Origin: Zymoseptoria tritici IPO323
Taxonomy: Eukaryota; Ascomycota; Dothideomycetes; Mycosphaerellales; Mycosphaerellaceae
Direction of reading: 5' to 3'
Assembly (NCBI RefSeq): GCF_000219625.1
Contig: NC_018200.1
Location: 372,001 to 436,000, forward strand
Length of the DNA: 64,000 nt
In this document: positions 34,325-44,100 of the stretch, piece after piece
How positions within the stretch are numbered: position 1 is the stretch's first letter
Layout: each line of letters begins with the position of its first letter
Position numbers and translations under genes: made by a program
Notes under the pieces: generated by a model
The model's input: only the letters and a program-made list of their open reading frames with translations
Told to the model about the DNA's origin: nothing
The model's database searches: none

Positions 34325-35064
34325 TCACAGAACCATGGACTGAGCGCCGTGTTTCACCATTGCTGCGACTCCTAGCGAAGGATTTTCTCCTCGTTGTCGC
34401 CTTCCTGCCTTATCTTCCTCATTCTCGACAGCGACATCCGCCGCAACACATACCTGTCGCTTCAACCTGCAGAGTGCCATTTTCAAGCGGCTTGCTGTTT
34501 GTATCCTCGTCTCTATTATCATTCCTGCATCTTTCTGCTCGTGTGTGGGAGTCATGGCACGTCCAGCAGCTTGGTTCGGTCTATGATGAATGAGCAACCG
34601 AGGAGCAGCAATTCCAAGACTCGATCAAGGGCCTCATCGCGGGCAAGTCCTTCGTTGGGCGGCCAATCGCATGTTCGAGAGGAGAGTGAAGTAAGCTTGC
34701 ATTAAGCGTAGGAGCTTGAAGCGCAGAAGAGGATCGGACAGAAGGTGAGCGTCCAAAAGCGTCGTGGTCGAGATGGCCGGGTTCGTCTGCTTCGATGGTG
34801 GGAAAATGGGAAGAAAGCGAAGTCCGCGCAAAAGTCGGCGCCGAGGCGATTGTCAGAATGTTGACGACGGTTTGCCTCAGGCTGAAACGAAAGCTTGTCG
34901 GCGCTGTTTGAGCGCCGACAAGCCTTAGGTAAGCTTTGAGCCCAGCCCTGATCTCTCTTCAATCGCGGATGTACGTTGATCCGAGCGTTGTATGCACTGA
35001 TGGCATTCAAGTTGTCGGTCAGCGTGGTCTCGTCGTGCAAGAAAGTGATGGCATTGTTGATCAA
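34325..35064 (-). pseudogene. Minus-strand relic interrupted by a hairpin repeat
   Basis: 34940-35064 reads MINNAITFLHDETTLTDNLN. After the 78-bp hairpin repeat (34857-34934) a second piece reads SKQTNPAISTTTLLDAHLLS and LRLMQAYFTLLSNMRLAAQR, then two stops, then LIHHRPNQAAGRAMTPTHEQ to 34325 in the same frame. The hairpin repeat appears to sit inside former coding sequence. Function unknown. Confidence 0.4.
34857..34934 (+). repeat. 78-bp hairpin repeat, copy 1
   Basis: The order is ATGTTGACGACGG, TTTGCCTCAGGC, then a 12-13-bp perfect inverted repeat CTTGTCGGCGCT / AGCGCCGACAAG around loop GTTTG, then CTTAGGTAAGC. Same-length copies lie at 42259-42336 (minus) and 61311-61388 (plus). Confidence 0.93.
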
Positions 35065-35069
35065 ACATG

Positions 35070-36430
35070 AATCTTGCCGAAGTCCAGTTCTGGTTCACAA
35101 TTCATTCTGGACTTCCAACCGAAGGTTCACAGTGACCTCACCATTCCGAGGACTTCCGCGCCGGCCGTTTTACATTGTGCTGACAGGTTGAATATCGTTT
35201 GACCAGGACGCACATTCCGAAACCTCCACTGCTCCAGCTACATCGACACCCAAGAACGCTCACTTCCTATCGACACTGGACGAGGCGGGCCGTTTCCTTC
35301 CATTCAGCCACGAAAGTCCTCGTCGCGCAGCCAGCGTGGCAACGGATCAAGGACAAGCCGGGAAGACAGCCGCGAAAAGGGAAATGTGCAGGCAGCAATG
35401 GGCGAAGAAGAGAAGGAGAAGTGCCATATCGACGGAACGCGAAGAGGGAGGACAATAAGGAGATCGGGCAATCGGTTGTGGTCGTGTTGTGTGGCTGGAC
35501 TACAGCTTCGTGCATTGACTGTTGCCGGAGCGGCTGTTCTGTGGTCGCGGGTGTGCCATGTGGAAATATACCCTTGAGACCGCAGCGCGAAGGTTTTATA
35601 TAAAGTATCCCAATGGTCACAGCCTTCCTCCTTTCAGACACGGAAGAACCAAATCGAGGGCGTTTTTCGAAGAATGTTAAAGGCTGATTGCACGTGGCCC
35701 AGTCCAAGGTCGCTTAGGCGTGGTCAGGATTGAAGCTGAAAGTCCTCGTTGTCAAATAGGTATTGACCTAATCTGCCTGCTGAATTGTGCCAGGGTTCGG
35801 GAACCGTATTCAAGGGAGCACGGCGCCGGAGCAGCTCATTGTAGTCGAACGGGAGATCTCCTTTGCTCGGGGATTGGTGTTTGCGTGTGTGTGCGCTGTC
35901 AACAGGCCCAGAGATGGTTGGAGACTGGGTGAAATGCGCCATGCACAAAGCTCTTCCCAACGATCATGACCTTACGACACTTGATCGAGATCACCGGCGC
36001 CATCGGACTGATTTCGAACTCCTCACGGTCCCGCGACCGCCCATCAGCTTCACCCAGCATCGTCAACATCCAGCGTCGCGCCGTATTGTCAGATGGCGAG
36101 ATGTCAGATCGGAGACGTCGATCCGAGCGGCGAATTTGCAGTGGCTGCGATTGTAGCCGCGAAAAGGCATAGGACAAGCTGCTCCAGCGGAGAGTTCGAG
36201 AGCGAGGACTGCGATCCTCAATCGCATAGATCATGCCATCACCTCAAGGATGCCGACTGATGAGATCTTCGACTCCCCGCAGAGAAGCTCTTCGATCGGG
36301 AAGACAAGAGCCCGTGTCAATATTTCTACTCTTGACGGCGAAAAGCTGTCCTCGTGGTGCGTTCGTGCGCGCATGAGATAGCGCAGCCCGCCGTGGAGCA
36401 GACGGGAGTTCGCGCCGACAAACTTAGTAA
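35070..36430. other. No gene recognised; scattered short frames
   Basis: Frames of 60-146 codons exist on both strands (longest 35267-35707 minus), but none resembles a family or continues into neighbours. The right edge (36411-36432) carries a right-arm piece of the hairpin repeat, GCGCCGACAAACTTAG. Confidence 0.3.
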
Positions 36431-36436
36431 GCGGAT

Positions 36437-36465
36437 CTTGTCGGCGCGATTTTTGCGCCGACAAG
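36437..36465. repeat. Hairpin repeat variant (11-bp stem)
   Basis: CTTGTCGGCGC, loop GATTTTT, then GCGCCGACAAG. The stem is the same as the central stem of the 78-bp family, but the flanks differ. Confidence 0.85.
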
Positions 36466-37025
36466 CTCTGGCAGCTCTGAACTCCAAAAGCAGACCTGAC
36501 CTCGACTCAGTACGCCCTGCACCAACGACAACATGATGGCCACAGAACAAGCCCGAGGATGATCCAAGGTCAAATGCGCCATGTGCGTGCTGTATTTTGG
36601 TGGTGGAGGAGAGGATGGGCAAGGCCTGCTCTGATTCGAGACGCTCGTTCATGTCTTGTGCTTTCGATTCCATCTCAAAGGCGCATTCTTACTAGCTGCG
36701 CGTGGCATCTGGTCGGTATCCGGCGGAAGATCGAGCGTTGCACCCTTCGTGGTGAGACGATCAATGGTGGAGCGAGGCGCAAGAAAGAAACACGATTGTG
36801 CAGTGACCGCAAGGTTGCCGAGGGACGAGCTACGGAAGAGGCCGCCAGCAAGGCAGACCGATGAAGATGTGGAGCTCTCAACTCCGTGAACTCCCTCCTC
36901 ACAGCTCGTGTCCTGTCCCGTCCATCTCTTCTTTGCTCTAGCCGCAGTCTGGTTAACTTCCACGTGTTCGGACCGCCGTCCTTTCCATCGGTCTGCACCT
37001 CAAAGCCTATGAACCCCGAAGTCCC
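36466..37025. other. Short minus-strand exon-like piece only
   Basis: Apart from a minus-strand piece at 36460-36673 (MESKAQDMNERLESEQALPI, then IQHAHGAFDL), nothing coding-like is seen. Confidence 0.3.
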
Positions 37026-37694
37026 TCATCCGCAATCCACGTGAACTCTCTTGAATCTAACAGATCTCTCATCCTCTGCGATCGTGGGCATTTGCGAGTC
37101 CCGCATGAGTTCACCCACAGGCTGTCTTTCCGGTATTGCTGGCGACTGAGGCTCAAGATCCTTAATCACCTGCCTCTCGAAGCCGGTGTCTGGTGTGACA
37201 TCCTCCTCCAGTCCTTCTAACAATCCAGCGTCCTGGGTTGGAGGTTTGACAAGTCGGTCTCCAGATCCATGTCTGTCCGCCAATTTCCTTATTGCACCCG
37301 TTCGGAGTATGAAAGGCGTCACGTCTGATTCGGCCTTCACCGAGGAATGCGCTGGTATAGACGATCTTCTCATTTCGACCTTTGCCGTGCTGTTTTTCCT
37401 ATTCCTTCTTGTCTCCAGGTTGATACTCGGAAGCGAGTCATGGTCCGGGATCGGCGGCGGAAAGGTCTGATTCGGCTCTGCTTCGTGGCTGTTGAATTCG
37501 AAGTGCGCGACGGGTGGTGGCGCCGACTTACCACGCTCGAGGAGCTGCCCGATAGTGAACTGCCGAATATTGGACGGCGGACCGAGAGTCGGAGAGTCCT
37601 TGGAGGAGTTGGACGGTACCTGAAGATGGCGAGGAACGTTCTTCCGAGCAGAGACTCGCGGCGATGCTGTGAAGTATTGACGAGGTAGCCGCAA
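37026..37694 (-). CDS. Open frame of 222 codons, unknown; paralogue at 10.9-11.5 kb
   Basis: An uninterrupted minus-strand frame. Its left-most codon is TTG; an in-frame TAG (mutated CAG?) lies 12 bp further upstream, so the true start is unclear. It reads SNIRQFTIGQLLERGKSAPP, PPPVAHFEFNSHEAEP, TPFILRTGAIRKLADRHGSG, LEGLEEDVTPDTGFERQ and ends MPTIAEDERSVRFKRV. The composition is disordered, with charged and Pro/Ser-rich parts. The shifted frame upstream starts MLLAVLLAATSSILHS, which looks like a signal peptide, so a frameshift after a secretion signal is possible. The decayed paralogue is on the same strand at 10900-11950. Confidence 0.45.
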   Translation of the reverse strand: MRLPRQYFTASPRVSARKNVPRHLQVPSNSSKDSPTLGPPSNIRQFTIGQLLERGKSAPPPVAHFEFNSHEAEPNQTFPPPIPDHDSLPSINLETRRNRKNSTAKVEMRRSSIPAHSSVKAESDVTPFILRTGAIRKLADRHGSGDRLVKPPTQDAGLLEGLEEDVTPDTGFERQVIKDLEPQSPAIPERQPVGELMRDSQMPTIAEDERSVRFKRVHVDCG

Positions 37695-38039
37695 GCAAGA
37701 CGGCTAGAAGCATGTTGAACAGTGTTTCTCCTCTCAGTAGGATTTCGACGGAGACCTGACCTCTCCACTTCCCTCAGTCAGTCCAGGTCTCTCGTCCCAA
37801 ATTACCCATCTCGGTGCCTCCTCCCGGCAAGAGATTACTCACGCAGGACCACTCAAGCGAGGGTGGAGGTGCGACGACGAGTCCGCAGCTCGCCTGTTGG
37901 CTGTGTTTGCTCGCGTCAGACGGCAGGGTATATGGCGAGGGTAATGGTCGCAATGCGTCGAGAGTGGTATTGTTGTGGTCGCGGACATGATGTTGTCGCA
38001 ATGCGTCAAGAGTGATCTCGTCGTTGTGGTCATGATTGA

Positions 38040-38088
38040 GTAATCAAAGCTTGTCGGCGCAAAAACCCAGCCGACAAGCTTTGATTAC
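38040..38088. repeat. Perfect 19-bp inverted repeat with 11-bp loop
   Basis: GTAATCAAAGCTTGTCGGC at 38040-38058 and its exact complement at 38070-38088 enclose GCAAAAACCCA. The inner part is the GCTTGTCGGC stem of the hairpin repeat family. 38101-38128 adds, in reverse, the TGCCTCAGG...GACATATCGTCAA unit found at 61712-61830. Confidence 0.92.
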
Positions 38089-38129
38089 TAAGCTTGTCGA
38101 AGTTGACGATATGTCGCCCTGAGGCACTC

Positions 38130-38535
38130 TGTCAAACTTGAGCTCTTTCTCTTTAAGAAGAAGGGTCTTAACGAGGTTAAGACTCTGCTTCTAGGTAAGG
38201 ACAGTCTTAGTACTTAGGAGCGCCGTGTGCATCTCCTGCATTTGCACGGCGGGCAGTTTGTCGTCGTTCGAAGGGAGAGTAGGTGATGGTGAGTGAGGGT
38301 TGAAGTAAGCCCGAGACCCCGACAGCCCAGCACGGCGCGGTCCAGGAGGTGATTGTGTTGAGGATGGAGGAAATCAGGGTGAGAATGAAGACGAAGTCGG
38401 AGATGTCAGAGAAGGAGGTGGAGATGCAGATAGCTCTCCACATGTGGTTGAAGTTAAAGTGGGTGGAAAGCTACTGAGCGTGATGTCTCTGGTCGCAAGT
38501 CAAAGGTGTGCCAATGCCCTCTTACGGTAGATCAA
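38130..38535. other. No gene recognised
   Basis: A short minus frame (38207-38443, 78 codons; FSDISDFVFILTLISSILNT is hydrophobic) is the only candidate, with no support beyond being open. Confidence 0.25.
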
Positions 38536-39000
38536 TTATGCCAATAACGGGTACCATACCATTTTACCATGTCCTCGCCAGGCGAGATGTTCCGGAAGCA
38601 AGCGTGCCTCGTTCGCTTTCGACTCGTGCTCCAGCCGCGCCTGCCCGAAGCCTTCTCCTTTCCTAGCTCTACGCGCGCGCGATGAACTTCGATTCGTCCT
38701 GCAAGCCCCTGATGACATCTTCTCTTTACCTACCGCTCGCCGCACACAGATCGAGAACGCCGCCGACGAGCACGACGACAAATAAGAGTGCGGGTCTTTT
38801 AGTAGGTCGAATCTCGAGAGCAACGTAACACGCTCGAGAAAGGTATTGCTGGAGTCGGCGAGACAAAACGGCGGTCCGGGAAGAAGGAGAAGGACCTGCG
38901 GAAATATGATGAATAACGATGCCGGAGTGTCGAAGTCAAAGTGGTGAGGTTGGGAGTCAAACGTGGGACCCAAGTCCTCTTCGGGCCACTGTCTGCTCAA
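38536..39000 (-). CDS. Open frame of 154 codons, unknown
   Basis: ATG at 38998-39000 (MSRQWPEEDLGPTFDSQPHH) to a stop at 38536. An early hydrophobic stretch (ASLFIIFPQVLLLLPGPPFC) is followed by a Ser/Arg-rich part (SSSRARRARKGEGFGQARLE). It could be a small membrane-anchored protein, or a chance frame. No RIP-type stop interrupts it. Confidence 0.35.
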   Translation of the reverse strand: MSRQWPEEDLGPTFDSQPHHFDFDTPASLFIIFPQVLLLLPGPPFCLADSSNTFLERVTLLSRFDLLKDPHSYLSSCSSAAFSICVRRAVGKEKMSSGACRTNRSSSRARRARKGEGFGQARLEHESKANEARLLPEHLAWRGHGKMVWYPLLA

Positions 39001-39109
39001 ATGCTCTCATAGTCGCGCGACGTGATGTCTCGAGCGCCGTAGCATCTTGATGTTGATGTTGTTGAGGTTCAACTTTACACCCTGTCTCAGCCACTCGTTC
39101 GGAGGGCTT

Positions 39110-40170
39110 CAGATTGCTCGGGAACTATCATCTCACTTGTCCGCGTCGTGTCGACGTTGTCCTCGACGGTCCTGAGATCGTGCGTATGTCGCACGTTGGT
39201 GGCATTGAAGGCGTGTCGTATCTGGTCCGATCAAACGTAAACAAGTTTGCTGCGATGGTGATGGAATTGACGGCCGGAGATCGAGTCGGCGGGCTGGCAC
39301 ACGGATCACGGGTGGGATGAGTTTTGCTGCTTTCAACCGATGGACCTCGACCTGGGGAGGGAGCGTCTTGTCAATGATGGAGGTCGCCATCGCCAGTGCG
39401 GACAAGAGCTTCTGAGTGGTGAAAAACCTCGCTCTCGCGCGATTCCGAACCGTGGCGGAGGTGTTCGTCGTATCGGTGGGATGGTTGGTGGACGGCACCC
39501 AGAGCATTCGTCGACGGAGCGGTAATTGCAAAATTGGAGCAGAAGCAAGATCTCAGCCGTCGCAGCCTCGCAGGAACTCGCCAGAGTCATTCTCGCGCAA
39601 AGTCTTGCGCGGGGCGTGATCGAGTCTAAAGTCAACAAAGAGTTGGGAAGACCGTCCAACTAGACCTGCTTCTATGTTGATGACACTTATCTGCGATCGC
39701 ACGAGCAACCGCGAGCACTCGGGCTTCGAGAAGATCGAACGACGCTGCACCTAGCTACCTTGCATATTCACCCGTGGGAGACTTCGGACTTCGGCGGAGG
39801 TGTTCCAATTGGGGAGAAGCGGATCAACAGTATGAGCTGGAGCCACATGGATCGTAATCGGGTGGTATCCCACTGTCTGCTCGCCATTCTGCCGTACTCA
39901 GCCTCGATTTGAAGGCCGAATTGAACTGCCGTGGCAGTGCAGTCTGCTTGCAGAAAATGGTGTCAACTGACCTGCCTCAGAGATGTTCAAGGCGCATGGC
40001 TGGAGGGCTCTTCATTGAAACTAGTTGACCAACCTCGGAAGCGGGTGCGAAGCGGAAGTTTGGGCATACGGGGAGGGAGGGGGTGCAAGGGGGAGGATGG
40101 CGAGATTTGGGAGGGATTGGCGGAAATCTCAGGTGGGAGGCAGATATGGCGGCCGTGACGAGTGCTGTGA
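39110..40170 (+). pseudogene. Degraded plus-strand coding pieces, unknown
   Basis: Coding-like stretches include 39114-39320 (SHVGGIEGVSYLVRSNVNKF, then MVMELTAGDRVGGLAHG), 39416-39500 (RFRTVAEVFVVSVGWLVDGT), 39560-39760 (SQELARVILAQSLARGVIES) and 39760-39920 (EKRINSMSWSHMDRNRVVSH). They lie in different frames separated by stops. No domain recognised. Confidence 0.35.
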
Positions 40171-40374
40171 ACGCCGACCAAATAGTCAGAGTGACATTCT
40201 GTTGGCGGTGCGCACTGAGATATGATTTGGACTGACAGCGACGGATGAAGGATGCGGATGAAGTAGATGGATGAAGGAAATGGATAAAGGGAACAGAGAG
40301 AGGAAATGGAGATCGGCGTACGCGGTCGGATACTGGGGCCTGGTCTCGCCGACCAGGCCCGTCAACTCTTCCTC

Positions 40375-41512
40375 ATCGTCGTTCCGTAGTATCGGCATCG
40401 AGGGTCGCTTGTTCGGACCGTGGAAGCACCGTGGAGAATGACCTAGGCAACGTGCGATGAATGTCCTTGACGGGCTTGGTGGACACCTCATTCACCTCGG
40501 ATCCGTTGACCAAGACCGAGCGCATTGTCTGCCGCAGATTCTCTTGCATGAGTAGATCTTTCTCTCGATGCTGGTGGTTTGTGCTGTAGAACGTCTTCAA
40601 AACATATGCTTATCCTCATCAAGCATTCCGTGGGTGCTGCATTGAAGATTTGAGAAGAGTCTCAAATCGACCCTCACCCTGGCTCGACCACACAAGCACT
40701 CCCGCTTGAGTCGGGTCAGAGGAGCGAAGGGAACAGGTTGTTGTTGCGAGGCCATTTCTTTCATTCCTTCATTCCTTCCCTTTTGCGTTGGAAATGGGAT
40801 AGATCGTCCCAGGATTTTTGGCTTGAGGGCAGATGATCGTGGTGTTCACCTCCCGCCCAATATCCCGTGACAGATCCGTCGGGTACTTGCGCAGATACGC
40901 AGAGGTGTCGTGGACAGCGCTCATACGGCTCTGCTCTGGGCTTTCCGAGATGATGCGATCATGGAAGAACGCGGATGAATGGGACATAACGTGTGGATTG
41001 GTTGTTCCCGGCGTTGCTGGCCTTATTGTGTCCGAAGAATTATTGTCTTACCCTCGCTCTGACGACCGAGCGGCAGGCCTGTAGATTTCAAAGTCCTCGA
41101 AGAAGTGGATGTCCTCACCTCGTCCAGATCGCATGGTCCATTTGGCTCTCGGCTGCGTCTTCGCCGCTCCGTTACTCTTCTGCCGCGCAGCGTCCGCGGC
41201 AATCCTATCCAACACTCCCTTATCTTCAATCTCCCTCGGGCGCTCCGCCTCCTCTGCAATCCCGTCCGTCAATCACCCGCTGCCTTGTCCGCTCCAGAGC
41301 CATCTCCTCCATGCCGCCCACTGCCTCATCTTACTATTCACCAGGTTCATCGCTTGCTCTGTTGCCTTGTTGTCCTGCTCCAACTAGTTGTCGTACAACT
41401 CGAATTGATGCTCGTGAACGCAGAATTGTCGGCCAACTCGGATTGTGTGCTCGTGAACGAAGGCGGAGGTCCTGTCGTCCAACTCGGATTGAGTGCTCGT
41501 CAACGAAGACAT
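40375..41512 (-). pseudogene. Gene relic of about 380 codons, one frame, C-to-T stops only
   Basis: ATG at 41510-41512 (MSSLTSTQSELDDRTSAFVH) opens a single frame to TGA at 40373-40375. It is broken only by TAG 41384-41386, TGA 41273-41275, TAA 41048-41050, TGA 40769-40771, TGA 40619-40621, TGA 40616-40618 and TAA 40610-40612. Each is one C-to-T step from Gln or Arg. Segments include EQDNKATEQAMNLVNSKMRQ, EDIHFFEDFEIYRPAARSSE, DTSAYLRKYPTDLSRDIGRE and RQTMRSVLVNGSEVNEVST. There are no frameshifts. No family recognised. It is the clearest case here of a single-copy-looking gene silenced by RIP-like change. Confidence 0.65.
41395..41510 (+). repeat. Imperfect tandem repeat, about 45-60 bp period, 3 units
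   Basis: CAACTCGAATTGATGCTCGTGAACG, CAACTCGGATTGTGTGCTCGTGAACG and CAACTCGGATTGAGTGCTCGTCAACG-like blocks (each shortened here in description) recur. They lie within the first 40 codons of the minus-strand relic and produce a repeated HEH-x-RVGRQ / SELDDRT protein pattern. Confidence 0.75.
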
Positions 41513-41699
41513 GGCGGCGTGGATTGAGGAGAATTCCGATGAGGACGCGGCTGATGACCACGGCTTCCGACTCGCGCGAACTCGTGCGGAGGCTGGAAAG
41601 ACGAGTCCGGTGTCAAAAGCTCGGCCAATCAGATTCCCGCGCCTTCAACTTTCGACCGGTCGCTTTCACGTTGAAGGTCGCGGATGAGAACGACTGAGC

Positions 41700-42258
41700 A
41701 GTTTCTTGGTCGCGTTTCTCGCTGTGCGGCTTATGCTATTCGAGATCTCGCGTTATCTGCTCGGCGTACTGTTCGTTGAGCTCCACCCAAGTCTTCCGCA
41801 TCCCATCGCCTCCTTCCATGCCGCAACCCTCAGGTGGAATGTCGATCCATCCCATCGCCTCCTTCCATGCCGCAACTCCTTTCTCGTATTCTCATCCGTC
41901 TGTTCCATCCTGCTGTTTCTGCTACCATGCCAATGCTCCCTCTTTCAGCGCTCACAATCGTTGCTGGTGAGGGCAACGACAGTAAAGCACTGAGCGCTCA
42001 GGCGTGGATGATATCTTTTGGTGCGGTGAGGTCGAGGAGGTTGATGTGCAGAGTCAGCCGGTGATGGTGTCGAGGAATGGAGGAGACGCGAGCAGGTGGT
42101 GGACCGCGGCCGAGGAACCTCTCGTCGGTTTTTGGTGTCATTCGAGGTTTTTGCTTGAACGGAGTCGATAGACGCGGCGGGGTTGGATGGGATGGATGGG
42201 ATGGCATTGATTGTGCGATCAATGCGTGTTATTGATTGAGCAAGGGATCTGAGACAAA
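41700..42258. other. No gene; one direct repeat
   Basis: A direct repeat of about 27 bp, CATCCCATCGCCTCCTTCCA followed by TGCCGCAA, occurs at about 41802 and 41851. No coding frame is supported. Confidence 0.5.
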
Positions 42259-42336
42259 GCTTACCTAAGCCTTGTCGGCGCTCAAACAGCGCCGACAAGC
42301 TTCCATCTCAGCCTGAGGCAAACCGTCGTTAACATT
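42259..42336 (-). repeat. 78-bp hairpin repeat, copy 2
   Basis: On the minus strand it matches copy 1 including loop GTTTG between the CTTGTCGGCGCT / AGCGCCGACAAG arms. One C-to-T type change (GTTAACG for GTTGACG) separates them. Confidence 0.93.
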
Positions 42337-42690
42337 TGACGACCGCGCACTGCATCGATTTGCTGCACACTGCACACTGCACACTCCACCGGGCCGTTAC
42401 TCGTTCCGCCGACGCCTTTCCAGTTGGTACTTTCCATCTCCCTCGTCGATTGGTACCGCTACATCTGGCGCAGTTTTCTTGTTACGTAAGCCTCACTTGA
42501 GACGTGACCGCCACGTCACAAACAAACTTCTGCCTGAGGTATCATGCCAAAAAATCTCAAAACCTTCGAATGTCCTTACAACATCGACCGATTCCCACGA
42601 AGATGCCGGTGGAATGCAAGTCGAGATCTTGCGGCGATAAAAGAGGCGCCCGCGCTCTTCTCCATCCTCTCTCCAGCTTTCATTAGGTTC

Positions 42691-42768
42691 TGGCCTCAGG
42701 CCAACACATCGTCAAGTTTTTAACGATCTTCCTGCCTCAGGCCAACATATCGTCAACTTCTTGACGAT
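42691..42768 (+). repeat. Two tandem units of the TGCCTCAGGCC / ATCGTCAA hairpin module
   Basis: Each unit is GCCTCAGGCCAACA followed by ATCGTCAAG-TTTTT-AACGAT (42708-42727) or ATCGTCAAC-TTC-TTGACGAT (42749-42768). The same two small palindromes begin the 78-bp repeats, so these are parts of one family. Confidence 0.85.
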
Positions 42769-42779
42769 CCTCCTGCCCG

Positions 42780-43790
42780 GGCTAGATCTCTTCCGGCCCA
42801 TTACTCTTCTGCTCCTCCGTAGCTGAGACCGGATAGAAAGCTGAAGACGACCTCGGGAGAATCCAGGCGAGCGCATTGAGCAGCAAGATAAAGAGTGATG
42901 CTCCCTCCCGTCCGATTGTGATGGCGAGCGAATCTTGCGCCCCGACTCCTTGCACCTTGACGACGGACATCCTCAACGCATGACTATATTCATCCGCATG
43001 CGTACGGTATCGACGGGATGAAGACGACTGACTCTTGCAGGCAGACAGGCAGTAGCATTCACCGGAACGACGACGAGATTCTTTTCAACCCGTTCAGTCC
43101 GCTACTGGCACGTTCGTACAGGACCAGCTATATATGTTGCCGGCCTGCCTTCCTCGTGCTCCGTGACCAACGTTTCTACACAGGATCACCAGTACCAAAT
43201 GCGTACGCTTACTCCTCCATGATTTTTAACACGCCGCCCTCGCAACCTAGTATCATGTGTGATGCTTTCACGACGAACTTTCAAGTTGACGATGCATCTC
43301 CCTGGATTGCCATTCAACCTTGCGGAACCCAATTTCCAAGCATTTACACAGACGTTCAGACGGTTCACTGCAGGTGAACTTCAATGGAATCGCATACCGA
43401 CGGCATATAGGTGTGTGTTCCATGTCGGAGATCAACTTCCCAGGCCGACTTCCGGCCAGAAAGCGCGGTGCCTTCCCATACTTTCAAGAGTGTCAGTCGC
43501 GATTCTTCAAGGTGCCATTTCCATGGAACTCGTGATCCGATTCTCAGCACACCACTGCGAGCACACCACTGCGATCTTCTTCTTTGCTCTCGGCTCGCTT
43601 TGGGTGTCGCATTTCAAGGCGCTCTTCAAAGAGGCAGCTATCGAACCAAAGGACATCGGTAAAGCTCCAGCGCTCGAGAAGCCCAGGAAACAGCCTTGTA
43701 CTGACTCAGATACAGCAGCCAACATGAATTCTGAAATTCGCCAGAAACACAGCCCTCCCAGCAAAGCGCCGCCGTTGACTCCTCCTGGCG
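42780..43790. other. Short coding-like frames, unknown
   Basis: 43018-43377 plus (119 codons) and 43259-43879 plus (206 codons, running into the tubulin fragment) are open but resemble nothing; a hydrophobic [24 protein letters not shown] stretch lies near 43550-43610. There is a 15-bp direct repeat at 43548-43572 (CACACCACTGCGA twice). Confidence 0.3.
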
Positions 43791-43794
43791 CCAC

Positions 43795-44100
43795 CGTACC
43801 CGAGCTCACCCAGCAAGTCTTCGACCCCAAGAACATGATGGCCGCCAGCGACTTCCGCAACGGTCGTCGCATCAGCTGATTCCCGCTGTCTACCGCGGAA
43901 AGGTCTCCATGAAAGGAAGGCGAGCTCTCTACGACATCTGCATGCGCACACTCAAGCTCAACGACTCATCTTACGGTCTCGTCTCCGCCGTCATGTCCGT
44001 TGTCACCGCCTGCCTGCGCTTCTCCGGCCAGCTCAACAGCGATCTCCGCAAGCTTGCCGTCAACACGGTGATGGCCGCCAGCGACTTCCGCAACGGTCGT
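43795..44100 (+). pseudogene. Beta-tubulin fragments, rearranged, not RIP-mutated
   Basis: Three pieces of beta-tubulin follow one another out of order: [19 protein letters not shown] (middle domain), then YRGKVSMK joined to [18 protein letters not shown] and SDLRKLAVN (a part that lies earlier in the real protein), then [10 protein letters not shown] again. Inside the pieces codons are intact and GC-rich, unlike the tubulin pieces to the right of the retroelements. Tubulin forms microtubules; this is not a functional gene because large parts are missing and shuffled. Identification rests on near-identity to conserved beta-tubulin motifs. Confidence 0.88.
44096..44100. repeat. Target site duplication GTCGT, left
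   Basis: GTCGT at 44096-44100 is repeated at 46139-46143, flanking gag-only element B. Joining the flanks restores the tubulin order DFRNGR then YLTYSA. Confidence 0.9.

Noticed and set aside
34895..34925. Hairpin as a transcription terminator
   Set aside because: The strong GC stem would suit a bacterial terminator, but all other evidence is eukaryotic and there is no T-run; copies sit in unrelated places.
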